Of a stretch of DNA of 14,074 nt, positions 5,760 to 12,931 are shown in pieces. Origin of the DNA: JALHTG01 sp964653695 (GTDB lineage Archaea > Thermoproteota > Bathyarchaeia > 40CM-2-53-6 > JALHTG01); assembly GCA_964653695.1 (NCBI GenBank), contig CAZZFQ010000036.1, forward strand, positions 1 to 14,074. Direction: 5' to 3'. How positions within the stretch are numbered: position 1 is the stretch's first letter; every line of letters starts with the position of its first letter. The notes under the pieces are model-generated. The model saw only the letters and a list, made by a program, of their open reading frames with translations, searched no databases and was not told where the DNA came from. A program made the position numbers and the translations under genes.

Positions 5760-6149
5760 CTATTTTGTGAAGTCTCTTTTGTCAACGCGCACATTTAGGT
5801 TCTTCAGGTAGGAAGGCGCTTCGCTGGAAGAGCCGGCCAACGTGAAGATGCCGTCAACATGGACCTTGAAGTGCGCATCCTTGGTGGATCCTGAATAGGT
5901 CAAGAGTATCTCGCCTGGTCTTCCGTCAGGGCTCTTCTCAAGGCTCAGCTTTATGTTCGAGTCTCTCTTGACAAACCATGACTCAACCCCCTGTCTCATG
6001 ACTTTCTCAACAGATCCGAAAGGTATGCCTTTATGCTCTCGCTCAAACCGCTCCGTCAGAGCCTTTCGACACTCCTTAGTCAGAGAAGTCAGGTAAACAA
6101 ACGCTTTCTCCACGAGCCTGTTGCCGGAGAGCATGTCTGTCAAATACAT
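5760..6149 (-). CDS. Hypothetical protein, 129 aa, possibly frameshifted at its 5' end
   Basis: An amphipathic helical N-terminal half (NRLVEKAFVYLTSLTKECRKALTERFERE, in part) is followed by a beta-rich half: WFVKRDSNIKLSLEKSP, GEILLTYSGSTKDAHFKVHV and DGIFTLAG. Composition supports coding. The family is not recognised. GGAAGGTT lies immediately before the ATG at 6147-6149, closer than usual. In the neighbouring frame a second protein-like stretch (ATG at 6240, EKDRLQEYELACLMEGYVFD) overlaps this start by 74 bases. That suggests either two overlapping genes or one gene of about 155-160 aa interrupted by a frameshift near 6125-6150. Confidence 0.55.
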   Translation of the reverse strand: MYLTDMLSGNRLVEKAFVYLTSLTKECRKALTERFEREHKGIPFGSVEKVMRQGVESWFVKRDSNIKLSLEKSPDGRPGEILLTYSGSTKDAHFKVHVDGIFTLAGSSSEAPSYLKNLNVRVDKRDFTK

Positions 6150-6240
6150 AACCTTCCATGAGGCAGGCGAGCTCGTACTCTTGAAGTCTGTCTTTCTCTC
6201 TTACCGCAATCATCCTGTGCATCACGCAGAGTGAGAGCAT
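6076..6240 (-). CDS. Short overlapping frame, possible true N-terminus of the 129-aa gene
   Basis: From the ATG at 6238-6240 the minus strand encodes 54 aa: MLSLCVMHRMIAVREKDRLQ, then EYELACLMEGYVFDRHALRQ and a short tail. The first 35 residues are protein-like and GAGGTG lies 3 bases before the ATG. The last part overlaps the 129-aa frame and looks random, which is what a frameshifted N-terminal region would show. Confidence 0.3.
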   Translation of the reverse strand: MLSLCVMHRMIAVREKDRLQEYELACLMEGYVFDRHALRQQARGESVCLPDFSD

Positions 6241-6392
6241 GCCCACCTCGCCCTGCAGCTCTCTTTGCCATTTTGCTTGCCACTTTCTTCTGTCTCTTCC
6301 GCCATTCAGGCCTCGTCAAATACGTGCGTTATCGTTTGGTGCACACATGAGAAATCGCTGAACGACGACGAACGAGCGCGTGTTGGCTGATC
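6241..6392. other. Intergenic stretch
   Basis: No convincing gene on either strand, and no strong hairpin or T-run was seen. Confidence 0.35.
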
Positions 6393-6570
6393 TCATGTCT
6401 TGTCGAATGCTTGTTCCAAGTCTGAGATTATGTCCTCTGCGTCTTCTGTACCCAGCGAAAGTCTGATAAGTGAATCGCTTATTCCTGCTTCCTGTCTCTC
6501 CTCAGGCTTCATGAAGTAGTGTGATGCCGCAGCTAGTTGACTGACCAAGGTCTCGGCCCAACCCGAGCTT
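6393..6570 (-). pseudogene. C-terminal fragment of a Cys/Met-metabolism PLP enzyme
   Basis: Minus-strand residues WAETLVSQLAAASHYFMKPE then ERQEAGISDSLIRLSLGTED and AEDIISDLEQAF match the extreme C-terminus of the cystathionine gamma-synthase / gamma-lyase family (LGGVE.LVSxPA.....ER...GI.D.LIRLS.G.ED..DL..DL.QAL). Only about 58 of the usual 380-400 residues remain, so the PLP lysine and all substrate-binding parts are missing. Homology ends at about 6570, some 10 bases from the tRNA-end-like repeat (6581-6617). The frame continues through the repeat as nonsense (MRGVRFAHQFTSKR). The gene was therefore cut by an insertion or rearrangement at that repeat. Confidence 0.85.
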
Positions 6571-6580
6571 GGCGCGCGCT

Positions 6581-6617
6581 TACTAGTAAACTGGTGCGCG
6601 AATCTCACCCCTCGCAC
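6581..6617 (+). repeat. Imperfect direct repeat, copy B, with a tRNA 3'-end-like tail (att-like)
   Basis: It is 33/37 identical to 51-87 and in the same orientation. As in copy A the right part ends like a tRNA (T-loop end, CTCAC stem strand, acceptor strand CCCTCGC, A). Two of the four differences lie in this tRNA-like portion. It sits directly at the break point of the truncated PLP-enzyme gene. Sequences further out on both sides differ from copy A. Confidence 0.6.
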
Positions 6618-6758
6618 CGTTTGACACTCTTCTACTGAGAGCGAGGCCGGGAGATACGCTGTTGCCTATGTTGCGTGTTTTCAGCTGCTTTTGACAGGTT
6701 CAGGACCGTGCGCTAGCTCTTTTTCTTGGCCAACGCAACGGAATCATGGTACTACAAC

Positions 6759-8897
6759 TCATTTGGCTTTGGATACTCTACAACTTATGCCTCGTAGATT
6801 GACTGATCCCATGGCAGGATCATGCGGAGGCGCGTTGGAGATTAAGATGTTGAGGTTTGCTTCATCCCATCCATAGAGGTTATCGTAGCTTCGCTCAGGA
6901 AACCACCAACCGTAGGCTACTATTACTATCCTTGGGTCAAGATCCGGGTTCATTCTGAGTTTCTGCTTTATCCTGCCTTGAGGCGTTTCAATAAAGATGT
7001 CATCGCCTTCACTGAGGCCAAACTTGTCGCACGTCGCTGGGTGTAGCTCGGCGATCGGTTCTCTGGACAACTCTCTCAGATCTGGTATGTTTCTGTGGCT
7101 CGCATGGTAAAAGAATGGGCTCTTGTGGCTTGTGAGGACCAAAGGATACTCATCGATACTCCTCCTAGACCCATACGGCGTTTCCTCAGGTTCATTGAAG
7201 ACGGGTAAGGGGTCTATGCCAATTTCATGAAGTCTGCTAGAGTATAACTCAACCTTACGCGATGGCGTGTTGAAGCCATCCTTCTCGTGTTTCCTGTAGC
7301 TCCACTTCACTTTGTGCAGACCCATTTCCTTAAGCTGGTCGAATCTGAGCCCCGCAGGTTGAAGAATGGCATCTATGCCCCTAATTTCGTTGTCCCAGAA
7401 GTACTTCCCGTAACCCATTTCTTTCGCGATAAGGCTCATCCACATCAGATCTGACCTGCAATCTCCCGGCGGGTCGACTAGCTTTGGCCTAGCTGCAATG
7501 TAGCCTGATCTCTGGAAGAACTCATCGAATTCTAGGTTTGCAGCTGCAGGGAGGACTATGTCAGCCAAAGCGGCTGTGGGGGTCATGAAAAGGTCTACAA
7601 CCACCAAGAAGTCTAGCTTCTTGAATCCCTCGTATACCATCTGTGAGTTCGCGTGAGTCAGCATAGGGTTGCTGCCGAAAATCAAAGCCGCCTTCAAAGG
7701 ATAAGGCTCCTCGTCTAGGATGGCTTTGCTTGCCTCCTGGCTAGGCACGATGAAGGCTTGTTTCGATAGCGCGAATCGGCTTCCGATCGGGGTCTTTCTG
7801 CTTCTCGATGAGTCTTTGAATAAGCTGAACTCAGATATGGAAAGGACGGAAGCTCGGCCCAAGAAAACATCTCCTCCAGGCACGTCTATGTTTCCTGTTA
7901 TGGCGGACAGGGTCAGTATTGCGCGACATGTTTGGAAGGCGTTGCTCGTCTGGTCGAGTGCGTTACCCCATTGGATCGCTGCTGGCCTACTAGTGGCGTA
8001 GAGTCTGGCTGCTTGCTCTATCTGGGATTGAGGAACCCATGTTCTTTCAGCAATATCTCCAAGTCTAAGATCAGCTACGAGTTGCCTTAGTCTTTCGAAC
8101 CCTACCGTCCATTTTTCGACGAAGTCTTTGTCATATAATTCCTCGTCTATGATTACCTTCATCAAGCCAAGCGCGAGGAGTCCGTCGCTTCCTGGCCTGG
8201 GCTTTATCCAGATGGAGGCACTTGAAGCCAGAGATATCTTCCTGGGGTCGATGACTATGAGTTTTGTATCCTTCTGCAATGCGCGGTGGAACTGCGCCGG
8301 TGTCCCTTCGCCATCAGTCTGTAACGAGTTTCTTCCCCAAATGATCATACACCTTGAAGGATTGTCGAAGTCAGGGTATGGCCTTGCTCCAAGAGTGTAT
8401 GTGGAAGCCATGGTTCTGGGCGCGTGGCAGATATTGTCGGTGCTGACAGTGTTTGGTGTTCCAAGAACAGTCGCAAATCTCTGAACGTAATATCTCTCTA
8501 GCCCTCTATAGGCTCCAGTGTAGAGTAGGATAGACTCGCTTCCGAAATTGTTCGAGCAATCCGCTAACTTCTTGGAAATGGTGGAAAGAGCCTCTTCAAC
8601 CGATATCCGTTGCCAGCGGCCTCCTCCTCTCTGACCGACTCTCCTCAACGGGTACTTGAGTCGGCCAGGATGGTAAAGCAGCTCGGGTATAGCTCGACCT
8701 TTAGGACATATGCGGCCCTCGTTTAGGGGGCAAGAAAGATCCCCTTCCACCTTCTTGACCACGCCATCTTCCAGAGTAACCAGTATCCCACAATTCCCCT
8801 CACATAAACGCCCACAAAACGTCTTTACAACCTTCAGCAAACCATACCCTCGCTTTTGACATACGACCGGCCGTAAGCAGGCGTCTAGTTCATTCAA
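6759..8897 (-). CDS. Molybdopterin-dependent oxidoreductase (DMSO-reductase superfamily), cytoplasmic, orphan
   Basis: The catalytic subunit is 712 aa. An N-terminal 4Fe-4S cluster motif is seen as C28xxxC32xxxC36 with C64PKG. Then come the molybdopterin domains: WGRNSLQTDGEGTP at about 187-200 and a GSNPMLTHANSQ block with ADIVLPAAANLEFDEF. The C-terminal MGD-binding domain contains ELHPATCDKFGLSEGDDIFI and TPQGRIKQKLR. The likely Mo ligand is Cys157 (TDNICHAPR), as in polysulfide/thiosulfate-reductase and formate-dehydrogenase-like members. There is no twin-arginine signal, so it should act in the cytoplasm. Substrate is not predictable. No ferredoxin-like, NrfD or FdhD gene is beside it. 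The ATG at 8897 has a weak AGAGGT about 9 bases ahead; a TTG at 8840 (MLKVVKTFCGR) would start nearer the cluster, as family members often do. Confidence 0.9.
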   Translation of the reverse strand: MNELDACLRPVVCQKRGYGLLKVVKTFCGRLCEGNCGILVTLEDGVVKKVEGDLSCPLNEGRICPKGRAIPELLYHPGRLKYPLRRVGQRGGGRWQRISVEEALSTISKKLADCSNNFGSESILLYTGAYRGLERYYVQRFATVLGTPNTVSTDNICHAPRTMASTYTLGARPYPDFDNPSRCMIIWGRNSLQTDGEGTPAQFHRALQKDTKLIVIDPRKISLASSASIWIKPRPGSDGLLALGLMKVIIDEELYDKDFVEKWTVGFERLRQLVADLRLGDIAERTWVPQSQIEQAARLYATSRPAAIQWGNALDQTSNAFQTCRAILTLSAITGNIDVPGGDVFLGRASVLSISEFSLFKDSSRSRKTPIGSRFALSKQAFIVPSQEASKAILDEEPYPLKAALIFGSNPMLTHANSQMVYEGFKKLDFLVVVDLFMTPTAALADIVLPAAANLEFDEFFQRSGYIAARPKLVDPPGDCRSDLMWMSLIAKEMGYGKYFWDNEIRGIDAILQPAGLRFDQLKEMGLHKVKWSYRKHEKDGFNTPSRKVELYSSRLHEIGIDPLPVFNEPEETPYGSRRSIDEYPLVLTSHKSPFFYHASHRNIPDLRELSREPIAELHPATCDKFGLSEGDDIFIETPQGRIKQKLRMNPDLDPRIVIVAYGWWFPERSYDNLYGWDEANLNILISNAPPHDPAMGSVNLRGISCRVSKAK

Positions 8898-9781
8898 GCA
8901 AGACCTCTATTGGAAGAGGAAATTGCCTGATAGCCTAGGCGAATAATCTACAGTTAACACTTACGGTCCGTTCTGCATTTCCAAGAAAAAACAATAATGA
9001 AGAAAAATGAAACGAATCTACGGCAGGGCACGCTTGTGCTGAAAGAGGTAGTTTGGTTGATCCTTGTTAAGAGCGCCCATACAGTACTTCAAAGTACAGA
9101 AGGGTTCTGATGTCAAGTAGCTTCGTATGCACGATATGCAACAATAGCTGGGTTAAAGATTGGTACTAATGCAGCAAAATACTAGAGATTTAAACCGTCG
9201 AACCAGTTTCAGACAAAGTACTAGTCCTTTCAGAAAGACCTCGACTTTCCACTCAGAGTGATACAGAGGAATCCAAAAGTGCGGAGCGGCAGAGGAAGAC
9301 TGTGGGAAGCACCCCGGAAGGTACCGAAAAGACCCCTACATACCCCTTCTTCACTGTACCATACGTTGTATGGATTGTATAAGCGGTGTATCGGCACTCG
9401 TATAAAGACAGTATGCAGTGTACTCTAAATGATAACTCGTCGCGCCAATGTGTATCAGTTAGACCCTAGCTAGAACATCTGCATTCCAGGAGCGCAGAAG
9501 AAGCCTTGATACAATATCTAGGCTCAATGTAGACAAAGCAGTCGAAGTAACAGTTCAGCCTTAATGGAGATCTTTAGAGAGAGTGCCGATTAGAGCGCCT
9601 CCTTACCTTTCTATTCAGCGTCCTACAGGAGTTCAAATACGCAGGCTCTGGCCCCTTGATTAGACCTAATCTTGGGATCGTACGATTGATACGAAGCAGC
9701 TAGTCGGAATCTATGGTCCAACATACGCCCAATCCTACTCCGAGACATTCAACTGGATAGGCTCGAACACGGTTGGATAAG
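8898..9781. other. 884-base stretch without a convincing gene; contains inverted repeats
   Basis: No frame on either strand has both a start signal and protein-like sequence. Two inverted repeats are visible: GTACTT-CA-AAGTAC at 9084-9097 and CCATAC-GTT-GTATGG at 9359-9373. A 59-codon stop-to-stop plus-strand frame (about 9194-9381, ending TYPFFTVPYVVWIV) has no usable start near its beginning and may be a relic. No tRNA, terminator or CRISPR pattern was seen. Confidence 0.5.
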
Positions 9782-10798
9782 CTAGTTCACGTGAGTCCGG
9801 TGAATCTTTTCGAAATATGAGACTGTAACTCGATGTAAGAATTCGGTCATAGTTTCGGTAGGCCGAACCTTCATATGTTCGTAGTAGAACCATATTGCAG
9901 CCGTCAGCTTTACAGGTGAGTCGACTATCTCGGTTTGACTCCTGAGATAATCGTGATTATACTTTGTTTGAAGAGGCCCTGTAGTCAGGTCAGCATATAT
10001 TGGCGTTTCAAAGATCTGCGCGCCTGCGAACACACGTACAGTCGTGATGGGTGCCTGAATATCAGGAGTTTGTGGTTTGGGTGTGGTCAAGTTCTCTGGT
10101 TGTGTCTTGCTTTTTTCTTCCTCGTTCCTCGCAAAGGCTAGCACTTGACTAACCGTCGGCGTCCATCCCTCTTCTATTATCGAGATTAGTTTGTTCTGGA
10201 TCTCTAGCGGAGTGGAAGCTATGGCTTCAGCCACGCTCGCACCAATCTTGTCACGTGACAAGAATTCCTGAATCTTGTTTGGGAAGCTAAGTAGTCTCAC
10301 ATGTTGAGCGACATAGCCCTCTGTTCTGCCCACCTTGCGCCCGATGTCTCGATAATGCATGTTGAATGTGCCTTTCAGTGTGGCAAACCCCTTCGCCTCT
10401 TCGATAGGGTTGAGGTTTCTACGCTGCAGGTTCTCGATCAATGCCGTCTCAAGCATCTGCTCATTCGTTAGGTTAGATACTATAGCTGGAATGGTCTTTT
10501 CGCCCATTCTCTTATAGGCGAGCAATCTTCTGTAGCCGGATGCAATTTGGTAAGAGTCGTTCAACTTCCTGACGGTAATGGGGTGAACCAGTCCGCCATG
10601 TCCTCTAATGGATTCGCAAAGCTCTATCAACTCTTTTAGTTCGCAGTCAACTCTTAATTGATACGGGTTAGGAAAGATCTTGTTCACAGGTATGTCTCGA
10701 ACGATAGTGGTAACCGACTTCTTCTCCCTCCCGGTCACTAGTGATTGATCAAGGCTTCTTTCAACGCCTTCTTGGAAAGAAATACGTCTTTCCTGCAC
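9782..10798 (-). CDS. ParB/Spo0J-family DNA-binding CTPase-like protein, without ParA
   Basis: ParB proteins load at parS sites, clamp DNA using CTP and take part in partition or transcription control. The 338-aa product has the ParB/Srx N-domain (IPVNKIFPNPYQLRV at about 36-50, GGLVHPITVRKL at 68-79), the CTP-site motif GYRR at 88-91 and ENLQRRNLNPIEEA at 122-135. A helix-turn-helix follows at about 147-170 (HYRDIGRKVGRTEGYVAQHV). A Pro/Thr/Gln-rich linker (230-255) leads to a C-terminal domain (255-338) that I do not recognise, unlike the short dimerisation helix of bacterial ParB. The start is GTG at 10796-10798; AT-rich promoter sequence 27-40 bases ahead suggests a nearly leaderless transcript. 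No parA lies within the window. The gene contains a parS-like palindrome at 10247-10262. Confidence 0.9.
   Translation of the reverse strand: MQERRISFQEGVERSLDQSLVTGREKKSVTTIVRDIPVNKIFPNPYQLRVDCELKELIELCESIRGHGGLVHPITVRKLNDSYQIASGYRRLLAYKRMGEKTIPAIVSNLTNEQMLETALIENLQRRNLNPIEEAKGFATLKGTFNMHYRDIGRKVGRTEGYVAQHVRLLSFPNKIQEFLSRDKIGASVAEAIASTPLEIQNKLISIIEEGWTPTVSQVLAFARNEEEKSKTQPENLTTPKPQTPDIQAPITTVRVFAGAQIFETPIYADLTTGPLQTKYNHDYLRSQTEIVDSPVKLTAAIWFYYEHMKVRPTETMTEFLHRVTVSYFEKIHRTHVN
10247..10262. promoter_or_regulatory. parS-like 16-bp perfect palindrome inside the ParB-family gene
   Basis: CTTGTCACGTGACAAG is its own reverse complement over all 16 bases. It shares the TCACGTGA core and 10 of 16 positions with the bacterial parS consensus TGTTTCACGTGAAACA. 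Bacillus subtilis parS also lies inside its parB gene (spo0J). Binding by this archaeal protein is an inference. Confidence 0.45.
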
Positions 10799-10824
10799 TT
10801 AAACCTTTGAAATGGGCGCTTTCC

Positions 10825-10837
10825 TTAATAATATTAT
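10825..10837 (-). promoter_or_regulatory. AT-rich promoter region for the ParB-family gene
   Basis: On the minus strand this reads ATAATATTATTAA, containing the 10-bp palindrome ATAATATTAT (10828-10837). It lies about 27-39 bases before the GTG at 10798, a TATA-box position that implies a leaderless or nearly leaderless message. Confidence 0.4.
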
Positions 10838-10964
10838 CATAATGAGACTCTATGGGGGCTTCGGAACCAAACTGGGCGTCTCCCGTACTATTCCCAAGGG
10901 CCTCCTGAGACGGCTGTTTTCGGACCCCGCACTTTGCGTTAAGAGCCCTTTTTCTCGGTGTGGG

Positions 10965-11279
10965 CTAATCTTGGCTGCCTAGACCTAGGTTTATCTTTGC
11001 ATCCAGGAATTCGCCTAGCGGTTCTATTCCATCTCCCAATTTAGCGTTACCAACGGGCAGTGAGTATGTTATCCTGCTTTGATCATTTCCAGCAATGAGT
11101 CTGAACGTGGCGGCCAGTTCCTTTTCGCTGGCAAGCCTTGCTAACACTGTCAAGCCTCTTTGCCATTGTAAGGTGTCCAACCACTCCTCCAGAGGTAGGT
11201 CGTCCTCGACACGTCTCTTGAGAACTGACGCAAAATGGACATGCGCTACACTGAATCTCCCTATAGATGATGGGTTCAC
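10965..11279 (-). CDS. Hypothetical protein, about 104 aa
   Basis: The N-terminal half is strongly helical (LEEWLDTLQWQRGLTVLARL, ASEKELAATFRLIAG), followed by a probable strand (SRITYSLPVG) and a short C-terminal helix (GIEPLGEFLDAKINL). No motif or metal-binding residues stand out and the family is not recognised. The GTG at 11277-11279 is the longest start but has no ribosome binding site; a GTG further in (before AHVHFAS) is an alternative. It is transcribed away from the alpha/beta-hydrolase gene, with 44 bases between the two proposed starts, so the pair may share a divergent promoter region. Confidence 0.5.
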   Translation of the reverse strand: MNPSSIGRFSVAHVHFASVLKRRVEDDLPLEEWLDTLQWQRGLTVLARLASEKELAATFRLIAGNDQSRITYSLPVGNAKLGDGIEPLGEFLDAKINLGLGSQD

Positions 11280-11323
11280 TATCTTCTTATCTAGCTGATC
11301 GTGGAGGAAAACAGAGGGAAAGC

Positions 11324-12391
11324 TTGTTGTTTCGCAGAAGCATTCATAGCGTCGCCGGCATCATTAGTCTGATGCTCATTCTGCCTCTCTTGTTTATGAG
11401 CCTCGCATCTAGTGCGCTATCACCAGACCTGCGCGACGTAACCTATTGCATAGCAGATGGAATCGACTTGAAGATGGACATCTACTTCCCAAGCGCCACG
11501 TGGGGGAAGCCAAGGCCCGCAACTGTGTATGTGCACGGTGGTGCATGGATAGGAGGCGACAAGAGAGATGGCGCAGGCATCCTAGAGATACCCGAACTTC
11601 TGCTACGAGGCTATGTGGTTGCCGCGATCAACTACCGGCTTGCGCCGAAATACAAGTTCCCAGCACAAATTGAAGACTTGAAATGCGCTATACGCAGCCT
11701 GAGAGCCAATGCAGCAACCTACCGCATCGATCCCGATCGCATCGGCGTCTGGGGCGGAAGCGCTGGCGGACACTTGGTCTCTCTTCTCGGGCTGACAGAC
11801 CGAAGCGCCGGCTTCGACATCGGTCAACATTTAGACCAATCGAGCCGTGTGCAAGCAGTTATCGATTACTTTGGCCCAAGCAACCTCACAGACTTTCTGA
11901 GCAGCAGCCTACCGCAACTTCTCACGGTCTTCGGCTCCAAAGAAGGGCTCAGAAAAGCAAGCCCTGTGGCCTACATCACAAGCGACGACCCCCCTTTCCT
12001 AATCGTGCATGGCGAACTGGACACTCTCGTTCCTCCAGAGCAGTCACAAGAACTCTACCGTAAGCTGACTGCGGCAGGCGTACAAGCAACCTTGGTGATG
12101 GTGAAGAATGCTGGACACGGGTTCAGGCCAGTCGACGGACCTATCAGCCCAAGCCGAGCAGAGATCACAAAGATGACGGCAGACTTCTTTGACAAACACC
12201 TACAACGAAACGAAACACAGACCTCAGTCACCCAGACAGGGACATCACAGGCCCTCCAAACTCAGACCCTGAGTCCAACCACGACCATCAGGCCCCTCCT
12301 AACGCGTCCGTGGGTATTTGCCGTAGTCTCAATAGTGGTTGCAGTTGCATTGATCGTCTCGGTGATAGTCATTTCTCGAAGGAGAAAATAG
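11324..12391 (+). CDS. Membrane-anchored extracytoplasmic alpha/beta-hydrolase (carboxylesterase, acetyl/feruloyl-esterase type)
   Basis: The fold and catalytic residues of an esterase are clear. The oxyanion motif is HGGAW (residues about 71-75 of the 355-aa form), the nucleophile elbow GGSAGGH has Ser146, the acid is Asp233 (GELDTLVP) and the base is His265 (NAGHGF). NYRLAPKYKFPAQIEDLKCA is typical of the BD-FAE/HSL-like esterases. The N-terminus is a signal or membrane segment (IISLMLILPLLFMSLA). After a Thr/Gln/Ser-rich linker (about 296-321) comes a C-terminal transmembrane helix and RRRK (about 330-355). The enzyme should therefore sit outside the cell, anchored at its C-terminus. TTG at 11324 is preferred because AGAGGGA (11313-11319) is 4 bases ahead; the frame is open back to ATG 11267. 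The substrate is unknown, probably an acylated sugar or similar ester. Confidence 0.9.
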   Translation: MLFRRSIHSVAGIISLMLILPLLFMSLASSALSPDLRDVTYCIADGIDLKMDIYFPSATWGKPRPATVYVHGGAWIGGDKRDGAGILEIPELLLRGYVVAAINYRLAPKYKFPAQIEDLKCAIRSLRANAATYRIDPDRIGVWGGSAGGHLVSLLGLTDRSAGFDIGQHLDQSSRVQAVIDYFGPSNLTDFLSSSLPQLLTVFGSKEGLRKASPVAYITSDDPPFLIVHGELDTLVPPEQSQELYRKLTAAGVQATLVMVKNAGHGFRPVDGPISPSRAEITKMTADFFDKHLQRNETQTSVTQTGTSQALQTQTLSPTTTIRPLLTRPWVFAVVSIVVAVALIVSVIVISRRRK

Positions 12392-12434
12392 TCGGCGTCA
12401 ATGCTTATCTTGTGTCAACGAAATCAACTCTCTG

Positions 12435-12884
12435 ATGACGGCAATGAAGTGCGTGCGAAACACGAGAGGTAAGCTGCGTTCTATCGGGACCGTCGAAGCA
12501 GTGGGAGAGGAGGCCAAGGTTCGAGTTTTTCCGCATTTCCGCCGGGGACTCAAAGGCATCGAAGACTTTTCACATATAATCGTACTTTATTGGATTCATC
12601 TGCGGGACAACGAGGACGATAGACGGGTCCTACAGGTTGTTCCGAGAAAACATGCAGCTAAAGTGAAAGTTGGAGTTTTCGCTTGCAGAAGTCCATCCCG
12701 TCCAAACCCCCTAGGCCTATCCGTAGTAGAACTGATGAAAGTCGAAGGAGATCTCCTAACGGTGAAAGGGCTTGACGCCTTGCAAGACTCACCTATAATG
12801 GACATTAAACCATACCTTCCAAGAGCCGACTCTGTACCAACTGCACGAACCCCAGAATGGGCATGCTATGGCCCACCGACATAG
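12435..12884 (+). CDS. trmO: TrmO-type (YaeB/TsaA, UPF0066) tRNA N6-methyltransferase
   Basis: TrmO uses S-adenosylmethionine to methylate t6A37 of threonine tRNAs, giving m6t6A. The 149-aa product carries the family's signatures: RSIGTVEAV at about 15-23, HFRRGLKGIEDFSHIIVLYW at 34-53, GVFACRSPSRPNPLGLSVVE at 80-99 (the SRPNP-G motif), and a final DALQDSPIMDIKPYLPRADS (114-133). It is a one-domain archaeal form without the C-terminal extension of the Escherichia coli protein. The start is either ATG 12435 or ATG 12444; neither has a strong ribosome binding site. It lies 43 bases after the esterase gene on the same strand, so co-transcription is possible. Confidence 0.9.
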   Translation: MTAMKCVRNTRGKLRSIGTVEAVGEEAKVRVFPHFRRGLKGIEDFSHIIVLYWIHLRDNEDDRRVLQVVPRKHAAKVKVGVFACRSPSRPNPLGLSVVELMKVEGDLLTVKGLDALQDSPIMDIKPYLPRADSVPTARTPEWACYGPPT

Positions 12885-12931
12885 AATCTCTGCACGAGCT
12901 TTGACTCATCCCAGTAATCCAAGGTGATCAG

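Noticed and set aside
5609..5794. 61-codon minus-strand frame
   Set aside because: No start signal and random-looking composition; it overlaps the 3' end of the 129-aa gene.
9194..9381. 59-codon stop-to-stop plus-strand frame ending TYPFFTVPYVVWIV
   Set aside because: No start codon near its beginning and no ribosome binding site; kept only as a possible relic.
11496..11503. CCACGTGG palindrome as a further parS-like site
   Set aside because: It shares only the 6-bp CACGTG core, which occurs about as often as expected by chance, and it lies inside the esterase gene.
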